DNA of 64,000 nucleotides from an uncultured Pelagibacteraceae bacterium (GCA_902628305.1 CACOMK010000002.1:1-64000); one strand, 5' to 3'. Positions 1 through 9,829 are shown, counted from the stretch's first letter. Made by a program: numbers and translations. Notes: generated by a model not told the origin, from the letters alone.

Positions 1-336
1 GAAAATCCAGAAATTTGGACTCCAAAACTTAAAAAAGAACTCTATGAGGCTTGTAGAACAATTATTGAGCATGAGGATGCTTTTATTGATCTAGCTTTTG
101 AAATGGGTCCAATGGAAGGCTTAACCGCAAAAGAAGTTAAAGATTATATTAGATTTATTGGTAACAGAAGGTTGGTACAGTTAGGATTAGAACCAATTTA
201 TGATATTGATAAAAACCCTTTAACTTGGTTGGATACGATGCTTAATGCAGTCGAACATATGAACTTCTTCGAAGGGCGTGCAACTGAATATTCTAAAGCA
301 TCAACCCAAGGAACTTGGGCAGAGGCTTTTGCATAA
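1..336 (+). CDS. nrdB: Ribonucleoside-diphosphate reductase beta subunit, C-terminal part
   Basis: R2 subunit of class I ribonucleotide reductase, which carries the di-metal/tyrosyl radical centre used by NrdA to make deoxyribonucleotides. The frame is open from base 1, so the start lies outside the window and only about 111 C-terminal residues are present. DYIRFIGNRRL and the helix containing IIEHEDAFIDLAFE are typical of the family, and the tail (GTWAEAFA) is the flexible end that docks onto NrdA in this family. The ATG at 103 is internal, not the start. nrdA is not in view. A nitroreductase gene follows after 25 bases. Confidence 0.93.
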   Translation, partial: ENPEIWTPKLKKELYEACRTIIEHEDAFIDLAFEMGPMEGLTAKEVKDYIRFIGNRRLVQLGLEPIYDIDKNPLTWLDTMLNAVEHMNFFEGRATEYSKASTQGTWAEAFA

Positions 337-361
337 AATACATTAGAACAGGACCTTTTTC

Positions 362-925
362 ATGGAGAGTAATTTTTTTTCGCAGCGTAGATCTGTATTA
401 GCAAGAAAAATGTCTCCTAAAAGTATACCTGATAAAGATCTAGATAAAATATTAGCTGCTGGAATTAGAGTTCCCGACCATGGTGCACTTAATCCTTGGA
501 AAATATGTGTAATTAAAGGTGAAAAACTCAAACTAATAGATGAAAGTATTATTTTAAGTGAGTTTAAAAAAGAAAATCCAAATGCTACTGAAGTTCAGTT
601 AGAAACAGAGTCTAAAAGATTTCAGAGAGCTTCAGTAATCTTAGCGGTATTATCAACTCCTTTAGAACATCCAAAAATACCCACCTGGGAGATGACTTTA
701 TCCTCGGGTGCAGTATGTATGAATTTATTATCTTGTGCACAATCTTTAGGATATGCTGCTCAATGGTTAACAGAGTGGTATGCATATAATAGCAAAATGC
801 TTGATTATTTAGGTGGTCGGGCCAATATTGATAAAATTTCTGGATTTATATATTTGGGCTATAAAACTGAAGAGCCTAATGAAAGAAGAAGGCCAGATCC
901 TGAAAAAGTAATTAATTATTTGTGA
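362..925 (+). CDS. Nitroreductase family protein (YdjA-like)
   Basis: Probable FMN-dependent NAD(P)H oxidoreductase of the nitroreductase superfamily, 187 residues, close to the length of the E. coli YdjA group. Visible family features are the N-terminal RRSVLARKM segment (phosphate-side FMN contacts in relatives), RVPDHGALNPWKICVI near residue 40, a central WEMTLSSGAVCMNLL helix, and a C-terminal ISGFIYLGY strand. It is cytoplasmic, with no signal peptide. The natural substrate cannot be told from sequence. It sits between nrdB and two small genes on the same strand, probably co-transcribed with the latter. Confidence 0.85.
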   Translation: MESNFFSQRRSVLARKMSPKSIPDKDLDKILAAGIRVPDHGALNPWKICVIKGEKLKLIDESIILSEFKKENPNATEVQLETESKRFQRASVILAVLSTPLEHPKIPTWEMTLSSGAVCMNLLSCAQSLGYAAQWLTEWYAYNSKMLDYLGGRANIDKISGFIYLGYKTEEPNERRRPDPEKVINYL

Positions 926-932
926 GGGATTA

Positions 933-1235
933 ATGTTTATAGCAATGAACAGATTTAAAATCGTTTTAGGAAAAGAAATTGAATTTGAAAAAGTTTGGAG
1001 AGAGCGAGATACGCACTTAGACGGTACAAAAGGGTTTAAAGAATTTCATTTAGTTAAAGGCGAAAAAAATAATGAATTTTCACTTTATGCTTCTCATACA
1101 ATATGGGACTCTAAAGATGACTTTATTAATTGGACAAAATCAGAGGCATTTCGATTAGCTCATAAAAATGCAGGTCAACACAAAGATCTTTATTTAGGTC
1201 CACCCCAATTTGAGGGATTTGAAATAGTTCTTTAA
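933..1235 (+). CDS. Antibiotic biosynthesis monooxygenase (ABM) domain protein
   Basis: Small 100-residue protein with a single ABM-type ferredoxin-like fold. The opening MNRFKIVLGKEIEFEKVW and the middle GFKEFHLVKGE resemble the IsdG/HmoB-like branch of the family, in which some members open haem and others oxidise small molecules. A GAGGG motif just upstream of the ATG at 933 supports this start; a second ATG at 945 would give MNRFKI and fits the family equally well. The gene follows the nitroreductase by 7 bases and is followed at once by a membrane protein gene. A haem-related role is only a guess. Confidence 0.7.
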   Translation: MFIAMNRFKIVLGKEIEFEKVWRERDTHLDGTKGFKEFHLVKGEKNNEFSLYASHTIWDSKDDFINWTKSEAFRLAHKNAGQHKDLYLGPPQFEGFEIVL

Positions 1236-1236
1236 A

Positions 1237-1626
1237 ATGTTTGCTCAACTAAGTATTTTTTTTTCATCTGTAGTATTAGGAATAATGTTATTTTTTTCTT
1301 TTGTCGTTGCTCCAATAACTTTTAAATCTTTAAATGAAGACAATGCAAGGGTATTTATTAGAAAAATATTTCCTTATTATTACAATGTAAATTTAATAAT
1401 ATGCCTGTTAGCAACACTATGCTTTGTTTTTATTAGCAATTACTATTTAGATTTTTATTTAATTTTATTAACAACAATTCTTTTTGGTATTTCAAATTTT
1501 ATATTAATGCCGTTAATAAACAAATTTCGAGACAACAAAGAGGATAAAAAGTTTAAATACTTTCATTTAATGTCTGTATTAATTAATTTTGTGCAAATTA
1601 TATTTTTAATCTTAATTATATTCTAA
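1237..1626 (+). CDS. DUF4149-like integral membrane protein
   Basis: Hydrophobic 129-residue protein with about four predicted membrane helices (roughly residues 5-30, 48-68, 70-92 and 108-129). The pattern FFSFVVAPITFKSL followed by ARVFIRKIFPYYY matches the DUF4149/TMEM205-type family, whose function is unknown. It starts one base after the ABM gene stops, so the two are probably translated together. The stop is only 3 bases from the convergent prpC stop, with no clear terminator between. Confidence 0.65.
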   Translation: MFAQLSIFFSSVVLGIMLFFSFVVAPITFKSLNEDNARVFIRKIFPYYYNVNLIICLLATLCFVFISNYYLDFYLILLTTILFGISNFILMPLINKFRDNKEDKKFKYFHLMSVLINFVQIIFLILIIF

Positions 1627-1629
1627 GAT

Positions 1630-2754
1630 TTATCTTTGATTAAGTTGCATTACTTTTCGGTGCTTGCTACCTTTATAGCTTGCTAATGGTCTAATAAGTT
1701 TGTTAGCAGCATGTTGCTCCATTATGTGAGCAGACCAACCTGTAATTCTAGAAATTACAAATATTGGAGTGAAAAAATCTGTTTCAAAACCCATTAAATG
1801 ATATGTAGGTCCTGTTGGATAATCTACATTAGGGTAAATATTTTTCTTTTTAATCATTACTTTTTCAACAATGTCATAAATTTTTTCAAATTTTTTATCT
1901 TTTTTAAGTTTAGCTACCTTACCAAAGTATTTTCTCATTGTTGGAACTCTAGAATCCCCTGACTTGTAAACTCTGTGTCCAAATCCCATTACTACATCTT
2001 TATTTTTAAGTGCATCATTAATCCATTTCAAAGCATTTTCAGGTTTTTTGATTTTACTCATCATATGCATCACCTCTTCATTCGCTCCACCATGAAGCGG
2101 TCCTTTTAAACTTGCAATAGCACCAGTTATTGCACCGTGTATATCAGACAAACTACTAGTAATTGTTCTAGCGGTAAAAGTTGAAACATTGAAACTATGT
2201 TCAGCATACAAAATTAATGACACATCAAAAGCTTTAACAATTTCCTTTTGTGGCACTTTACCAAAGCACATATAGAAAAAGTTTTCAGCAAAAGTTAAAT
2301 TTTTTTTAGGTTTAATGATTTTTTTTCCTTTACGTATTCTATAAAAAGCTGCCAATGCCGTTGGAGTTTTCGCAAAAATTCTTAATGCTTTTCTCATATT
2401 AGCCTCGGGAGAAGAATCTGTAGTTTCTTTATCTTCTAATCCCATCACACTTACTGCTGTTCGTGCCACATCCATTGGATGTGATCTTTTTGGCATGTGT
2501 TTTATAATTTCATATAAATTTTTTGTTAGTTCTCTATTGTTTCTCTCTTCTTTTTCAAATTTTTTCAGTTCTATAGAATTGGGTAAATCTTTATTTAGTA
2601 TTAAATAGGCAACTTCTTCAAATCTACAATATTCGCATAAATCTTGTGCAGCATATCCCCTATAAGTAAGAGAATTTATTTCTGGCATTACTTTTGAAAC
2701 TTCAGTTTCATCTACAACTATACCTAGCAAGCCTTTTTTTATGTCATCACTCAT
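1630..2754 (-). CDS. prpC: 2-methylcitrate synthase
   Basis: Condenses propionyl-CoA with oxaloacetate to 2-methylcitrate, the first step of the methylcitrate cycle. At 374 residues it is the short citrate synthase type used for PrpC. The conserved blocks are visible: AEHSFNVSTFTART with the first catalytic His, HGGANEEVMHMM, GFGHRVYK with the second His, and TDFFTPIFVISR with the catalytic Asp. It is the last gene of a prpD-prpB-prpC run in which each start overlaps the previous stop by one base. The neighbours favour methylcitrate over ordinary citrate synthase activity, although relatives can do both. Confidence 0.92.
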   Translation of the reverse strand: MSDDIKKGLLGIVVDETEVSKVMPEINSLTYRGYAAQDLCEYCRFEEVAYLILNKDLPNSIELKKFEKEERNNRELTKNLYEIIKHMPKRSHPMDVARTAVSVMGLEDKETTDSSPEANMRKALRIFAKTPTALAAFYRIRKGKKIIKPKKNLTFAENFFYMCFGKVPQKEIVKAFDVSLILYAEHSFNVSTFTARTITSSLSDIHGAITGAIASLKGPLHGGANEEVMHMMSKIKKPENALKWINDALKNKDVVMGFGHRVYKSGDSRVPTMRKYFGKVAKLKKDKKFEKIYDIVEKVMIKKKNIYPNVDYPTGPTYHLMGFETDFFTPIFVISRITGWSAHIMEQHAANKLIRPLASYKGSKHRKVMQLNQR

Positions 2755-3650
2755 TATTCATGTCCCTCTGTGCTAAAGTTATAAATTTTTTCATCTAAAG
2801 AATTATATTTTTCGTAATCAACTAATTCATAAAGTCTTTTTCTAGTTTGCATTTTATCAATAATATTATTTTGGTGTCCATTTACATAAATGTCTCTTAG
2901 TCCATCTTCTACATTTTTCATAGCCAATCTTTGTGTGGTAACTGGATAAATCACAATATTGTATCCAAAATTTTGCAATTCTTTGTAGTTAAACAATTTA
3001 GACTTACCAAACTCAGTCATATTAGCTAATAAATATCCAGTTAATTCTTTACGAACTTTTTCAAAATCTTTCTCATTTTTAAGAGCTTCAGGAAATATTA
3101 TTTCAGCACCAGCATCAATATAGGCTTTGCATCTTTCGATCATTTTATCTATTCCTTCAACACTCTTGGCGTCTGAACGAGCTATAATTTTAAAGTTTTG
3201 ATCTTTTTTTGCAGCAACACATTCTTTAATTTTTTTAACCATGGCATCAGTTGAAATAAGTTCTTTATTATCAAGATGCCCACATCTTTTTCTTTCAATT
3301 TGATCCTCTAAATGAACACCTGTTATTCCAAATTCTTCAAATGTTTCTATAGTTTCTTTACAGGATTTAAATCCTGTATCGATATCAACTATTGTTGGTA
3401 GATTAGTAACTCTTGAAATTAAATAAGATCTTGTGCTTACATCTTGAAGAGTTGTTAAGCCAATATCAGGAAACCCAAGATCATTAGCCATTACTCCGCC
3501 AGATACATAAACCGCATCATAACCAATTTCTTCAATTAATTTTGCAGTAAGAGGATTGTATGCACCAGGAACTCTTAATATTTTATTTGATTTTAATTTT
3601 TGATCAAAATCTAATCTTTTTTGACTTGGCTCTTTTTCCACAAAGTGCAT
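2754..3650 (-). CDS. prpB: 2-methylisocitrate lyase
   Basis: Cleaves 2-methylisocitrate to pyruvate and succinate in propionate breakdown. It belongs to the isocitrate lyase/PEP mutase superfamily. KRCGH carries the catalytic Cys; VYVSGGVMANDLGFPDIG, the acidic DIDTGF and IARSDA form the Mg/substrate site. At 298 residues it has the usual PrpB size, far shorter than true isocitrate lyase. The start overlaps the prpD stop (TAATG) and its own stop overlaps the prpC start, so the three genes are translationally coupled. Confidence 0.92.
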   Translation of the reverse strand: MHFVEKEPSQKRLDFDQKLKSNKILRVPGAYNPLTAKLIEEIGYDAVYVSGGVMANDLGFPDIGLTTLQDVSTRSYLISRVTNLPTIVDIDTGFKSCKETIETFEEFGITGVHLEDQIERKRCGHLDNKELISTDAMVKKIKECVAAKKDQNFKIIARSDAKSVEGIDKMIERCKAYIDAGAEIIFPEALKNEKDFEKVRKELTGYLLANMTEFGKSKLFNYKELQNFGYNIVIYPVTTQRLAMKNVEDGLRDIYVNGHQNNIIDKMQTRKRLYELVDYEKYNSLDEKIYNFSTEGHE

Positions 3651-5152
3651 TAAAAAATTCCTTTTTTATTATTTTTCTTTAATTTACTTTTTCTGACTTC
3701 AATATTTAATCTATCTAATTGTCCAGACTTTAAATTTTTTAAATTTTGTACTGTTTTTAAAAAACGATTGCTCTCTTTTTTATTCAAAATTCCTTCTGTT
3801 AAAGTTAAAAATTTGTTAATGTAATTTTCTCTCTTAAATGGTCTAGCACCATAAGGATGTGCGTCTGCTCTATCTAGCTCTTCTGTTATTTTTTTTCCAT
3901 TATAAAGTGTAACAACAACTTTAGCGCCAAATGATTTTTTTTTAGGGTTTGGATCATGATACTTTTTTGTCCATTTTTTATCCTCATATGTTTTTATTGA
4001 TCTCCAAATCTTGAGTGTGCTTTTTCTATTAGCTCTAGCTTTTGTATATGATTTGACATGATGCCAATCCCCATCTTCTAATGCTACTGCAAATATGTAC
4101 ATTATGGAATGATCTAAGGTCTCTCTACTTGCATTTGGATCCATTTTTTGAGGATCATTAGCTCCTGTACCAATAACATAATGTGTATGATGACTTGTAA
4201 AAATATCAATTTTTTTGATTTGATTTAAATTAGATATTTTTGTTTTTAATTTTTTTGCAAGATCTATTAATGCTTGAGATTGATATTCTGCAGAATATTC
4301 TTTTGTATATGTTTCTAAAATAGCTTTTTTACTTTCTCCTTTTTTTGGTAATGGGACTTTGTAGTTAGCTTTTTTACCATCTAATATTCTTGCAATTACA
4401 CTGTCCTCACCTTCATATATCGGACTAGGACCACCTTCACCTCGCATAGCTCTATCCACAGCTTCGATAGCTAGTTTGCCTGCATGTGCAGGAGCATAAG
4501 CTTTCCAACTTGAAATTTCTCCTTTTCTAGATTGTCTTGTAGATATAGTTGTATGTAATGCCTGTTGAACAGCTTGAAAAATAGTTTCAGTATTTAATTT
4601 TAGCATAGCGCCTAATCCTGCAGCTACACTTGGACCTAAATGAGCAATGTGGTCCACCTTATGCTTATGCAAACAAATACCTTTAACTAAATTTACCTGA
4701 ACTTCATATGCAGTAATTATTCCCCTTAATAAATCCAATCCACTTTTTTTATTTTGCTGTGCTACACTTATAAGAGGAGGAATGTTATCTCCTGGATGAC
4801 TATAATCTGCTGCTAAGAATGTATCATGAAAATCTAATTCTCTAACAGCAGTTCCGTTTGACCATGCTGCCCACTCACAATCAAATTTTAATTTTGAATT
4901 AATTCCAAATAACGTTGCACCATTTTTTCTAAAGTGTCTTAAAGCCATTTCTCTTGATGAAATTACTGGCTTTCTATTTAATGAAGCGATTGCAACTGAG
5001 GCGTTATCAATTATTCTATTGATTACCATCTCAATAGCATCTTTATTTAATTTTGCATTGTCACTTGCTATCTCTGCAATTTTCCAAGCAAGCTGTTTTT
5101 TCTTTGGAAGATTAATTTTTGACGGATATACCTTAACTGCATGTAATAACAA
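3650..5152 (-). CDS. prpD: 2-methylcitrate dehydratase
   Basis: Iron-sulfur-independent dehydratase of the MmgE/PrpD family that converts 2-methylcitrate to 2-methyl-cis-aconitate. Recognisable stretches are HAVKVYPSK near the start, [39 protein letters not shown] and [15 protein letters not shown]. The 500-residue length and the N-terminus that opens like other PrpD proteins support the start at 5152. It leads the prpDBC operon. No prpE-type propionyl-CoA synthetase gene and no PrpR regulator is nearby, so propionyl-CoA probably comes from other catabolism. A 53-base gap separates it from the HAD gene upstream. Confidence 0.92.
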   Translation of the reverse strand: MLLHAVKVYPSKINLPKKKQLAWKIAEIASDNAKLNKDAIEMVINRIIDNASVAIASLNRKPVISSREMALRHFRKNGATLFGINSKLKFDCEWAAWSNGTAVRELDFHDTFLAADYSHPGDNIPPLISVAQQNKKSGLDLLRGIITAYEVQVNLVKGICLHKHKVDHIAHLGPSVAAGLGAMLKLNTETIFQAVQQALHTTISTRQSRKGEISSWKAYAPAHAGKLAIEAVDRAMRGEGGPSPIYEGEDSVIARILDGKKANYKVPLPKKGESKKAILETYTKEYSAEYQSQALIDLAKKLKTKISNLNQIKKIDIFTSHHTHYVIGTGANDPQKMDPNASRETLDHSIMYIFAVALEDGDWHHVKSYTKARANRKSTLKIWRSIKTYEDKKWTKKYHDPNPKKKSFGAKVVVTLYNGKKITEELDRADAHPYGARPFKRENYINKFLTLTEGILNKKESNRFLKTVQNLKNLKSGQLDRLNIEVRKSKLKKNNKKGIF

Positions 5153-5205
5153 AATAACTCCTAATTTGTGTTTTTGTTTTAATAGTTAAAATAAATTAAT
5201 CAATA

Positions 5206-5871
5206 TTAAAGATATTCAGATATTATTTTTTCAATACCTATAAAGTCTTTTATTATGTGATTATGATAAATTTCTTCAGACCTTTTTTCTGTATATCCAT
5301 ATTTTAGTAATATTATTGGAATTTCAGCAGCCTTAGCTGCATTAGCATCTGTCTCGCTGTCACCTATCATAATCGATTTATTTTTATCACCATCTAAAAT
5401 TTCAATTGTAGTGGTTAAATGCCGAGGGTCTGGTTTACAATATTCAAAAGTATTATAACCTGCAACATATTCAAAATAATCATAAATCCCAATTTTTTTT
5501 AAAAGATCAACTGCCAAGTGTTCTGTTTTATTAGTACATACTGCCATAGAAATATTTTCATTTTTACACCAATTTAAAAATTCTTTTACACCATTAATTA
5601 ATTTACTTTCATGTAAAATATTTTTTCCATAATAAGACAGAAATTCATCAGTCATTTGGTTTTGAATTTTTTCATCAAACCACTTCCATTGGCCGTTAGC
5701 TTTTGCCATCATAGCTTTAGCACCTTTGCCAACAGCATTTTTTAGTTCTCCTAAAGTTTTAGTAGGGTATCCAAATTTTTTCATTACGTGGTTATGAGCC
5801 CGTATCAAATCTGGAGCGGTATCCACTAAAGTACCGTCTAAATCAAATAAAATTGTAAATTTTTGTTTCAT
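5206..5871 (-). CDS. gph: Phosphoglycolate phosphatase-like HAD hydrolase
   Basis: Probable phosphatase that removes 2-phosphoglycolate, a product of DNA repair and oxygenase reactions. The HAD motifs are all visible: motif I FDLDGTLVDT with the nucleophile Asp10 and acid Asp12, motif II around VCTNKT, a Lys before PDPRHL, and motif IV MIGDSETDANAA. At 221 residues, with a helical cap after motif I, it fits the Gph group. Related sugar or pyridoxal phosphatases cannot be excluded. It is divergent from the glmU-like gene across 69 bases. Confidence 0.8.
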   Translation of the reverse strand: MKQKFTILFDLDGTLVDTAPDLIRAHNHVMKKFGYPTKTLGELKNAVGKGAKAMMAKANGQWKWFDEKIQNQMTDEFLSYYGKNILHESKLINGVKEFLNWCKNENISMAVCTNKTEHLAVDLLKKIGIYDYFEYVAGYNTFEYCKPDPRHLTTTIEILDGDKNKSIMIGDSETDANAAKAAEIPIILLKYGYTEKRSEEIYHNHIIKDFIGIEKIISEYL

Positions 5872-5940
5872 TATAAAAGTATTTTAAAGAAATAAATTGT
5901 GAATTAATCAACTCATATACTTAATGTAAATCAGTTCTAA

Positions 5941-6552
5941 ATGAAAGTTTTAAATCAAAAAAAACTTAGAGAAAAATTTATAGAATCAGGAGTAAAGATG
6001 ATTGGCCCTGAAACTATTTTCTTTTCACAAGATACTAAGATTGGAAATAATGTAACCATAGAACCTTATGTCGTTATCGGTTCTAAGGTTAAAATCGGAA
6101 ACAATGTTATTATAAAATCTTTTTCACATTTAGAGTCATGTAAAATTGAGAATAAAGTTGAGATTGGTCCATATGCTAGAATAAGACCCAATACAATTTT
6201 AAAAGAAGGATCCAAAGTAGGTAATTTTGTAGAGATTAAAAAAAGTACTTTAGGAAATAAATCTAAAGTTAATCATTTATCTTATGTGGGAGATGCTCAA
6301 ATTGGAAAATCAGTAAATATAGGAGCAGGCACTATTACTTGTAACTATGATGGAGTAAACAAGAATAAAACAAATATTAAAGATAAAGTATTCATAGGTT
6401 CAAACTCTTCCTTAGTTGCCCCAGTTACTATAAATAAAGATAGTATTGTCGGAGCTGGATCAGTAATAACAAAGAATGTTAGAAAAAAATCTTTAGCATT
6501 AACAAGGTCGCCACAATTAGAAGTTAAGAACTATAAAAGAAAGAAAAAATAA
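5941..6552 (+). CDS. Stand-alone acetyltransferase half of GlmU
   Basis: The protein matches only the C-terminal half of GlmU, the glucosamine-1-phosphate N-acetyltransferase. It begins at the equivalent of the linker ([17 protein letters not shown]) and runs through a left-handed beta-helix of hexapeptide repeats to [28 protein letters not shown] and the C-terminal [10 protein letters not shown]. The catalytic His (in NHLSY) and the acetyl-CoA site residues are kept. The N-terminal uridyltransferase domain (about 230 residues) is absent. The upstream DNA is a 69-base divergent gap followed by another gene, so the domain has not simply been missed. It sits 3 bases before glmS, the enzyme upstream in the same UDP-GlcNAc pathway. 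Confidence 0.85.
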   Translation: MKVLNQKKLREKFIESGVKMIGPETIFFSQDTKIGNNVTIEPYVVIGSKVKIGNNVIIKSFSHLESCKIENKVEIGPYARIRPNTILKEGSKVGNFVEIKKSTLGNKSKVNHLSYVGDAQIGKSVNIGAGTITCNYDGVNKNKTNIKDKVFIGSNSSLVAPVTINKDSIVGAGSVITKNVRKKSLALTRSPQLEVKNYKRKKK

Positions 6553-6555
6553 TTT

Positions 6556-8376
6556 ATGTGTGGAATTATTGGAATATCTAGTAACAAACCTGTTTCTGCA
6601 AATATAATAAATTCATTAAAAAAATTAGAATACAGAGGATATGACTCAGCAGGTATAGCTACACTTTCAGATGGTACAATCAATGAAGTAAAATCAAAGG
6701 GAAGAGTAGATAACTTAGAAAATAATTTTGATTTAAAAAACTTAAGAGGAAATATAGGTATTGGGCATGTAAGATGGGCAACTCATGGAATTCCAAATAG
6801 TTTAAATGCACATCCACATTCATCTCATAACGTATCAGTAGTCCACAATGGAATTATTGAAAACTCTACAATATTAAAAAAACATTTAATCAACAAAGGT
6901 CATGACTTTAAATCTCAGACAGATACTGAAGTTATTGTTCATTTAATAACAGAAAACTTAAAAACTTCAGAGCTAGAAGAGGCTATTACAAAAACACTAA
7001 AACAACTTGATGGAAGTTTTGCACTCGGAATTGTATTCAGAGATATACCAGACCTAATTGTTGGTGCTAGAAGGGGGTCACCTTTGGCAGTTGGTTATGG
7101 CCCAAATGAAAACTATCTAGGGTCAGATTCCTATGCTTTAAAATCAATGACTAATAAGATTACTTATCTTGATGATGGCGAATTTTGTGTTGTGAAAAAA
7201 GATCAAGTTCTTTTTTTTAATGAAAACGGAAAAAAAATTAATAAAAAAATATTAAAATTGTCATCAAATGAATCAAATTATGACAAAGGTGATTTTAAAC
7301 ATTTTATGGCAAAAGAAATTGAGGAACAACCAACAACAATTAAAACAGGAATTAAAGAATACGTTGATAATGTTAATAAAGATATAAATATTTTTAATTT
7401 CCCTTGGAAAAATGAAGATATTAAATCAATAACTTTAATAGGATGTGGAACTGCGTACCATTCTTGCTTGATGGCAAAATATTGGTTTGAGGAACTTACC
7501 AATTTAGATGTAAGTATAGATATAGCTTCTGAGTTTAGATACAGAAAAAATAGATTTAAAAAAGATTCTTTATATGTATTCGTTTCGCAATCTGGAGAAA
7601 CAGCTGATACTTTTGCAGCTCTTGATTTATGTAATAAAAATAACATGAAAACATGCGCCATTGTCAATGTAATTGAAAGCTCAATAGCTAGAGACTCAAA
7701 TTTTGTGTTGCCAATTCATTGTGGTCCTGAAATAGGAGTTGCATCTACTAAAGCATTTCTAGGTCAAATACTTGTTTTGTATATTCTTGCTTTAAAACTT
7801 GGATCATTAAGAAATGAAATTGAAATAAAAGATTATCAAGAAAAAATTAAAGACTTAAAAGATTTACCAGGGTTAATAGAAAAAACTTTACAACATGATA
7901 ACGATATCCAAGCAATATCCTCAACATTTAATGAAGCAAAGGGTTCAATGTTTTTAGGTAGAGGATATTCATATCCCATTGCACTGGAAGGTGCGTTAAA
8001 ACTTAAAGAACTTTCTTACATTCATGCTGAAGGTTATCCCGCTGGTGAAATGAAACATGGACCGCTAGCTTTAATTGAAGAGGGTATGCCCGTTGTAGTT
8101 TTGGCGCCTAGAGATAGTTATTACAAAAAAACAATTTCAAACATGCAAGAAGTTATAGCAAGAGGAGCAAAGGTATTATTAATAACTAATAAAAGTAAAG
8201 ATAATGTTGTATCAGAAAATATTTGGGAGACTATAGAAGTTGAGAATACAAATGACGATCTACTTCCATTCCTTTTAACTATACCTCTTCAAAAACTAGC
8301 GTATTACTCAGCGCTTAAAAAAGGTTATGATATTGATAAGCCAAGAAACTTAGCTAAATCAGTAACTGTTGAATAA
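6556..8376 (+). CDS. glmS: Glutamine--fructose-6-phosphate aminotransferase (isomerizing)
   Basis: Makes glucosamine-6-phosphate from fructose-6-phosphate and glutamine, the first step to UDP-GlcNAc, peptidoglycan and lipid A. MCGIIGI places the nucleophile Cys directly after Met, and HVRWATHG and the glutaminase domain follow. Two SIS sugar-isomerase domains occupy the second half (CGTAYHSCLMAKYWFE, SQSGETADT, EGALKLKELSYIHAE), and the C-terminal DKPRNLAKSVTVE is the family signature. At 606 residues it is full length. No glmS ribozyme fits in the 3-base gap upstream. It follows the GlmU-like gene as a pathway pair. Confidence 0.97.
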   Translation: MCGIIGISSNKPVSANIINSLKKLEYRGYDSAGIATLSDGTINEVKSKGRVDNLENNFDLKNLRGNIGIGHVRWATHGIPNSLNAHPHSSHNVSVVHNGIIENSTILKKHLINKGHDFKSQTDTEVIVHLITENLKTSELEEAITKTLKQLDGSFALGIVFRDIPDLIVGARRGSPLAVGYGPNENYLGSDSYALKSMTNKITYLDDGEFCVVKKDQVLFFNENGKKINKKILKLSSNESNYDKGDFKHFMAKEIEEQPTTIKTGIKEYVDNVNKDINIFNFPWKNEDIKSITLIGCGTAYHSCLMAKYWFEELTNLDVSIDIASEFRYRKNRFKKDSLYVFVSQSGETADTFAALDLCNKNNMKTCAIVNVIESSIARDSNFVLPIHCGPEIGVASTKAFLGQILVLYILALKLGSLRNEIEIKDYQEKIKDLKDLPGLIEKTLQHDNDIQAISSTFNEAKGSMFLGRGYSYPIALEGALKLKELSYIHAEGYPAGEMKHGPLALIEEGMPVVVLAPRDSYYKKTISNMQEVIARGAKVLLITNKSKDNVVSENIWETIEVENTNDDLLPFLLTIPLQKLAYYSALKKGYDIDKPRNLAKSVTVE

Positions 8377-8411
8377 TATAAAAACTCTGTTAAAACAATC
8401 CCGAGTTGAAT

Positions 8412-9791
8412 ATGAAAAAATGGAAAATAAATAGTTGGAGAAATTATCCTGTAAAGCACATTCCTGAGTACCAGGATAAAAAAGAATTAGATCAAGTTTT
8501 AAATAAAATAAAAACATTTCCTCCACTTGTTTTTGCTGAGGAAACAAGACATTTAAAAAAACAATTAGCTGATGTAGTTGATGGTAAGGCATTTTTACTT
8601 CAAGGTGGTGATTGTGCTGAAAGTTTTGCAGAATTTAATCCAGACAACATAAGAGATTTTTTCAAAGTAATTCTGCAGATGTCATTAGTTTTAACTTATT
8701 CAGCTTCACTGCCAGTAATTAAACTTGGAAGAATAGCTGGTCAATTTGCTAAACCAAGAAGTGCACCTACTGAAAAACAAGGAGATCAAGAATTTCCTAG
8801 TTACCTTGGCGATAATGTTAATGGTATAGAATTTACCGAGAGAGCAAGAAAGCATGATCCAAAAAGATTGTTTAGAGCGTATTCCCAGTCAGCTTCTACG
8901 TTAAATCTTTTAAGAGCTTTTTCACATGGTGGTTTTGCTGATTTAAAGAAAGTTCACTTGTGGAATTTAGGCTATATTAAAAAAAGTCCTCAAGCTAAGA
9001 AATTCAAAGAATTAGAAGATAAGATTGCAGATGCTTTATCATTTATGGATGCTTGTGGAATTAACTCAGAATTTAATAGAAGATTGAAGACCGTAAATTT
9101 CTGGACTTCCCATGAAGCATTGCATTTACCGTTTGAAGAAAGTATGACTAGAATAGACTCTACTACAGGTGAACATCACGCAACTTCAGCACATTTTGTT
9201 TGGATTGGTGACAGAACAAGACAGCTTGATGGTGGTCATGTAGAATATTGTCGTGGAATCGAAAATCCAATTGGAATAAAATGTGGACCAACAAGCAAAC
9301 CAGAGGAGATAGTTAAGATTTGTAATTTAATAAATCCAACTAACGAAAAAGGAAAAATAACTTTAATCTCAAGATTTGGTCACGATAGTGTTGAAAAATT
9401 TTTACCAAAACTTGTTAGAGGTGTTAAAAAAGAGGGTGTAAATGTTATTTGGTCATGTGATCCTATGCATGGGAATACTATACAATCCACAACAGGTTAT
9501 AAGACAAGACGTTTTAACAATGTATTAAAAGAAGTTAAAGATGTTTTTGCAGTCCATCAAAGCGAGGGATCTTATGCTGGTGGCTTGCATATTGAAATGA
9601 CAGGACAAAACGTAACTGAATGTACTGGTGGAGCTAAGAATATTCAGGATCAAGATTTGTCAAGCAGATATCATACACATTGTGATCCAAGACTTAATGC
9701 CGATCAGGCATTGGAACTTGCTTTTTTAATTTCAGATGAGATAAAAAAGAATAGCAGCTATTCCAAAAATGCTATTCAGGCGGCATCTTAA
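8412..9791 (+). CDS. 3-deoxy-7-phosphoheptulonate synthase, class II
   Basis: Condenses phosphoenolpyruvate with erythrose-4-phosphate, the entry step of the shikimate pathway to aromatic amino acids. It is the class II (plant/Mycobacterium-like) type: SWRNYPVKHIPEY near the start, FLLQGGDCAESFAEF, HFVWIGDRTRQLDGGHVEY, GIKCGPTSKPEE, SCDPMHGNT and YHTHCDPRLNADQALELA are class hallmarks and include the metal-binding Cys, His, Glu and Asp residues. I choose the ATG at 8412 (459 residues) over an in-frame TTG at 8406 because family proteins begin close to this point. No regulatory extension is seen. Confidence 0.95.
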   Translation: MKKWKINSWRNYPVKHIPEYQDKKELDQVLNKIKTFPPLVFAEETRHLKKQLADVVDGKAFLLQGGDCAESFAEFNPDNIRDFFKVILQMSLVLTYSASLPVIKLGRIAGQFAKPRSAPTEKQGDQEFPSYLGDNVNGIEFTERARKHDPKRLFRAYSQSASTLNLLRAFSHGGFADLKKVHLWNLGYIKKSPQAKKFKELEDKIADALSFMDACGINSEFNRRLKTVNFWTSHEALHLPFEESMTRIDSTTGEHHATSAHFVWIGDRTRQLDGGHVEYCRGIENPIGIKCGPTSKPEEIVKICNLINPTNEKGKITLISRFGHDSVEKFLPKLVRGVKKEGVNVIWSCDPMHGNTIQSTTGYKTRRFNNVLKEVKDVFAVHQSEGSYAGGLHIEMTGQNVTECTGGAKNIQDQDLSSRYHTHCDPRLNADQALELAFLISDEIKKNSSYSKNAIQAAS

Positions 9792-9829
9792 GCTGTTGTT
9801 TTAAATAATTATATTGATAAATAAACATT

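Noticed and set aside
1620..1660. Possible bidirectional terminator between the DUF4149-like gene and prpC
   Set aside because: Only short, imperfect inverted repeats (CTTAAT/ATTAAG with a long loop) lacking GC and a U-run.
6552..6556. Possible glmS ribozyme or leader
   Set aside because: Only 3 bases separate glmS from the upstream gene.
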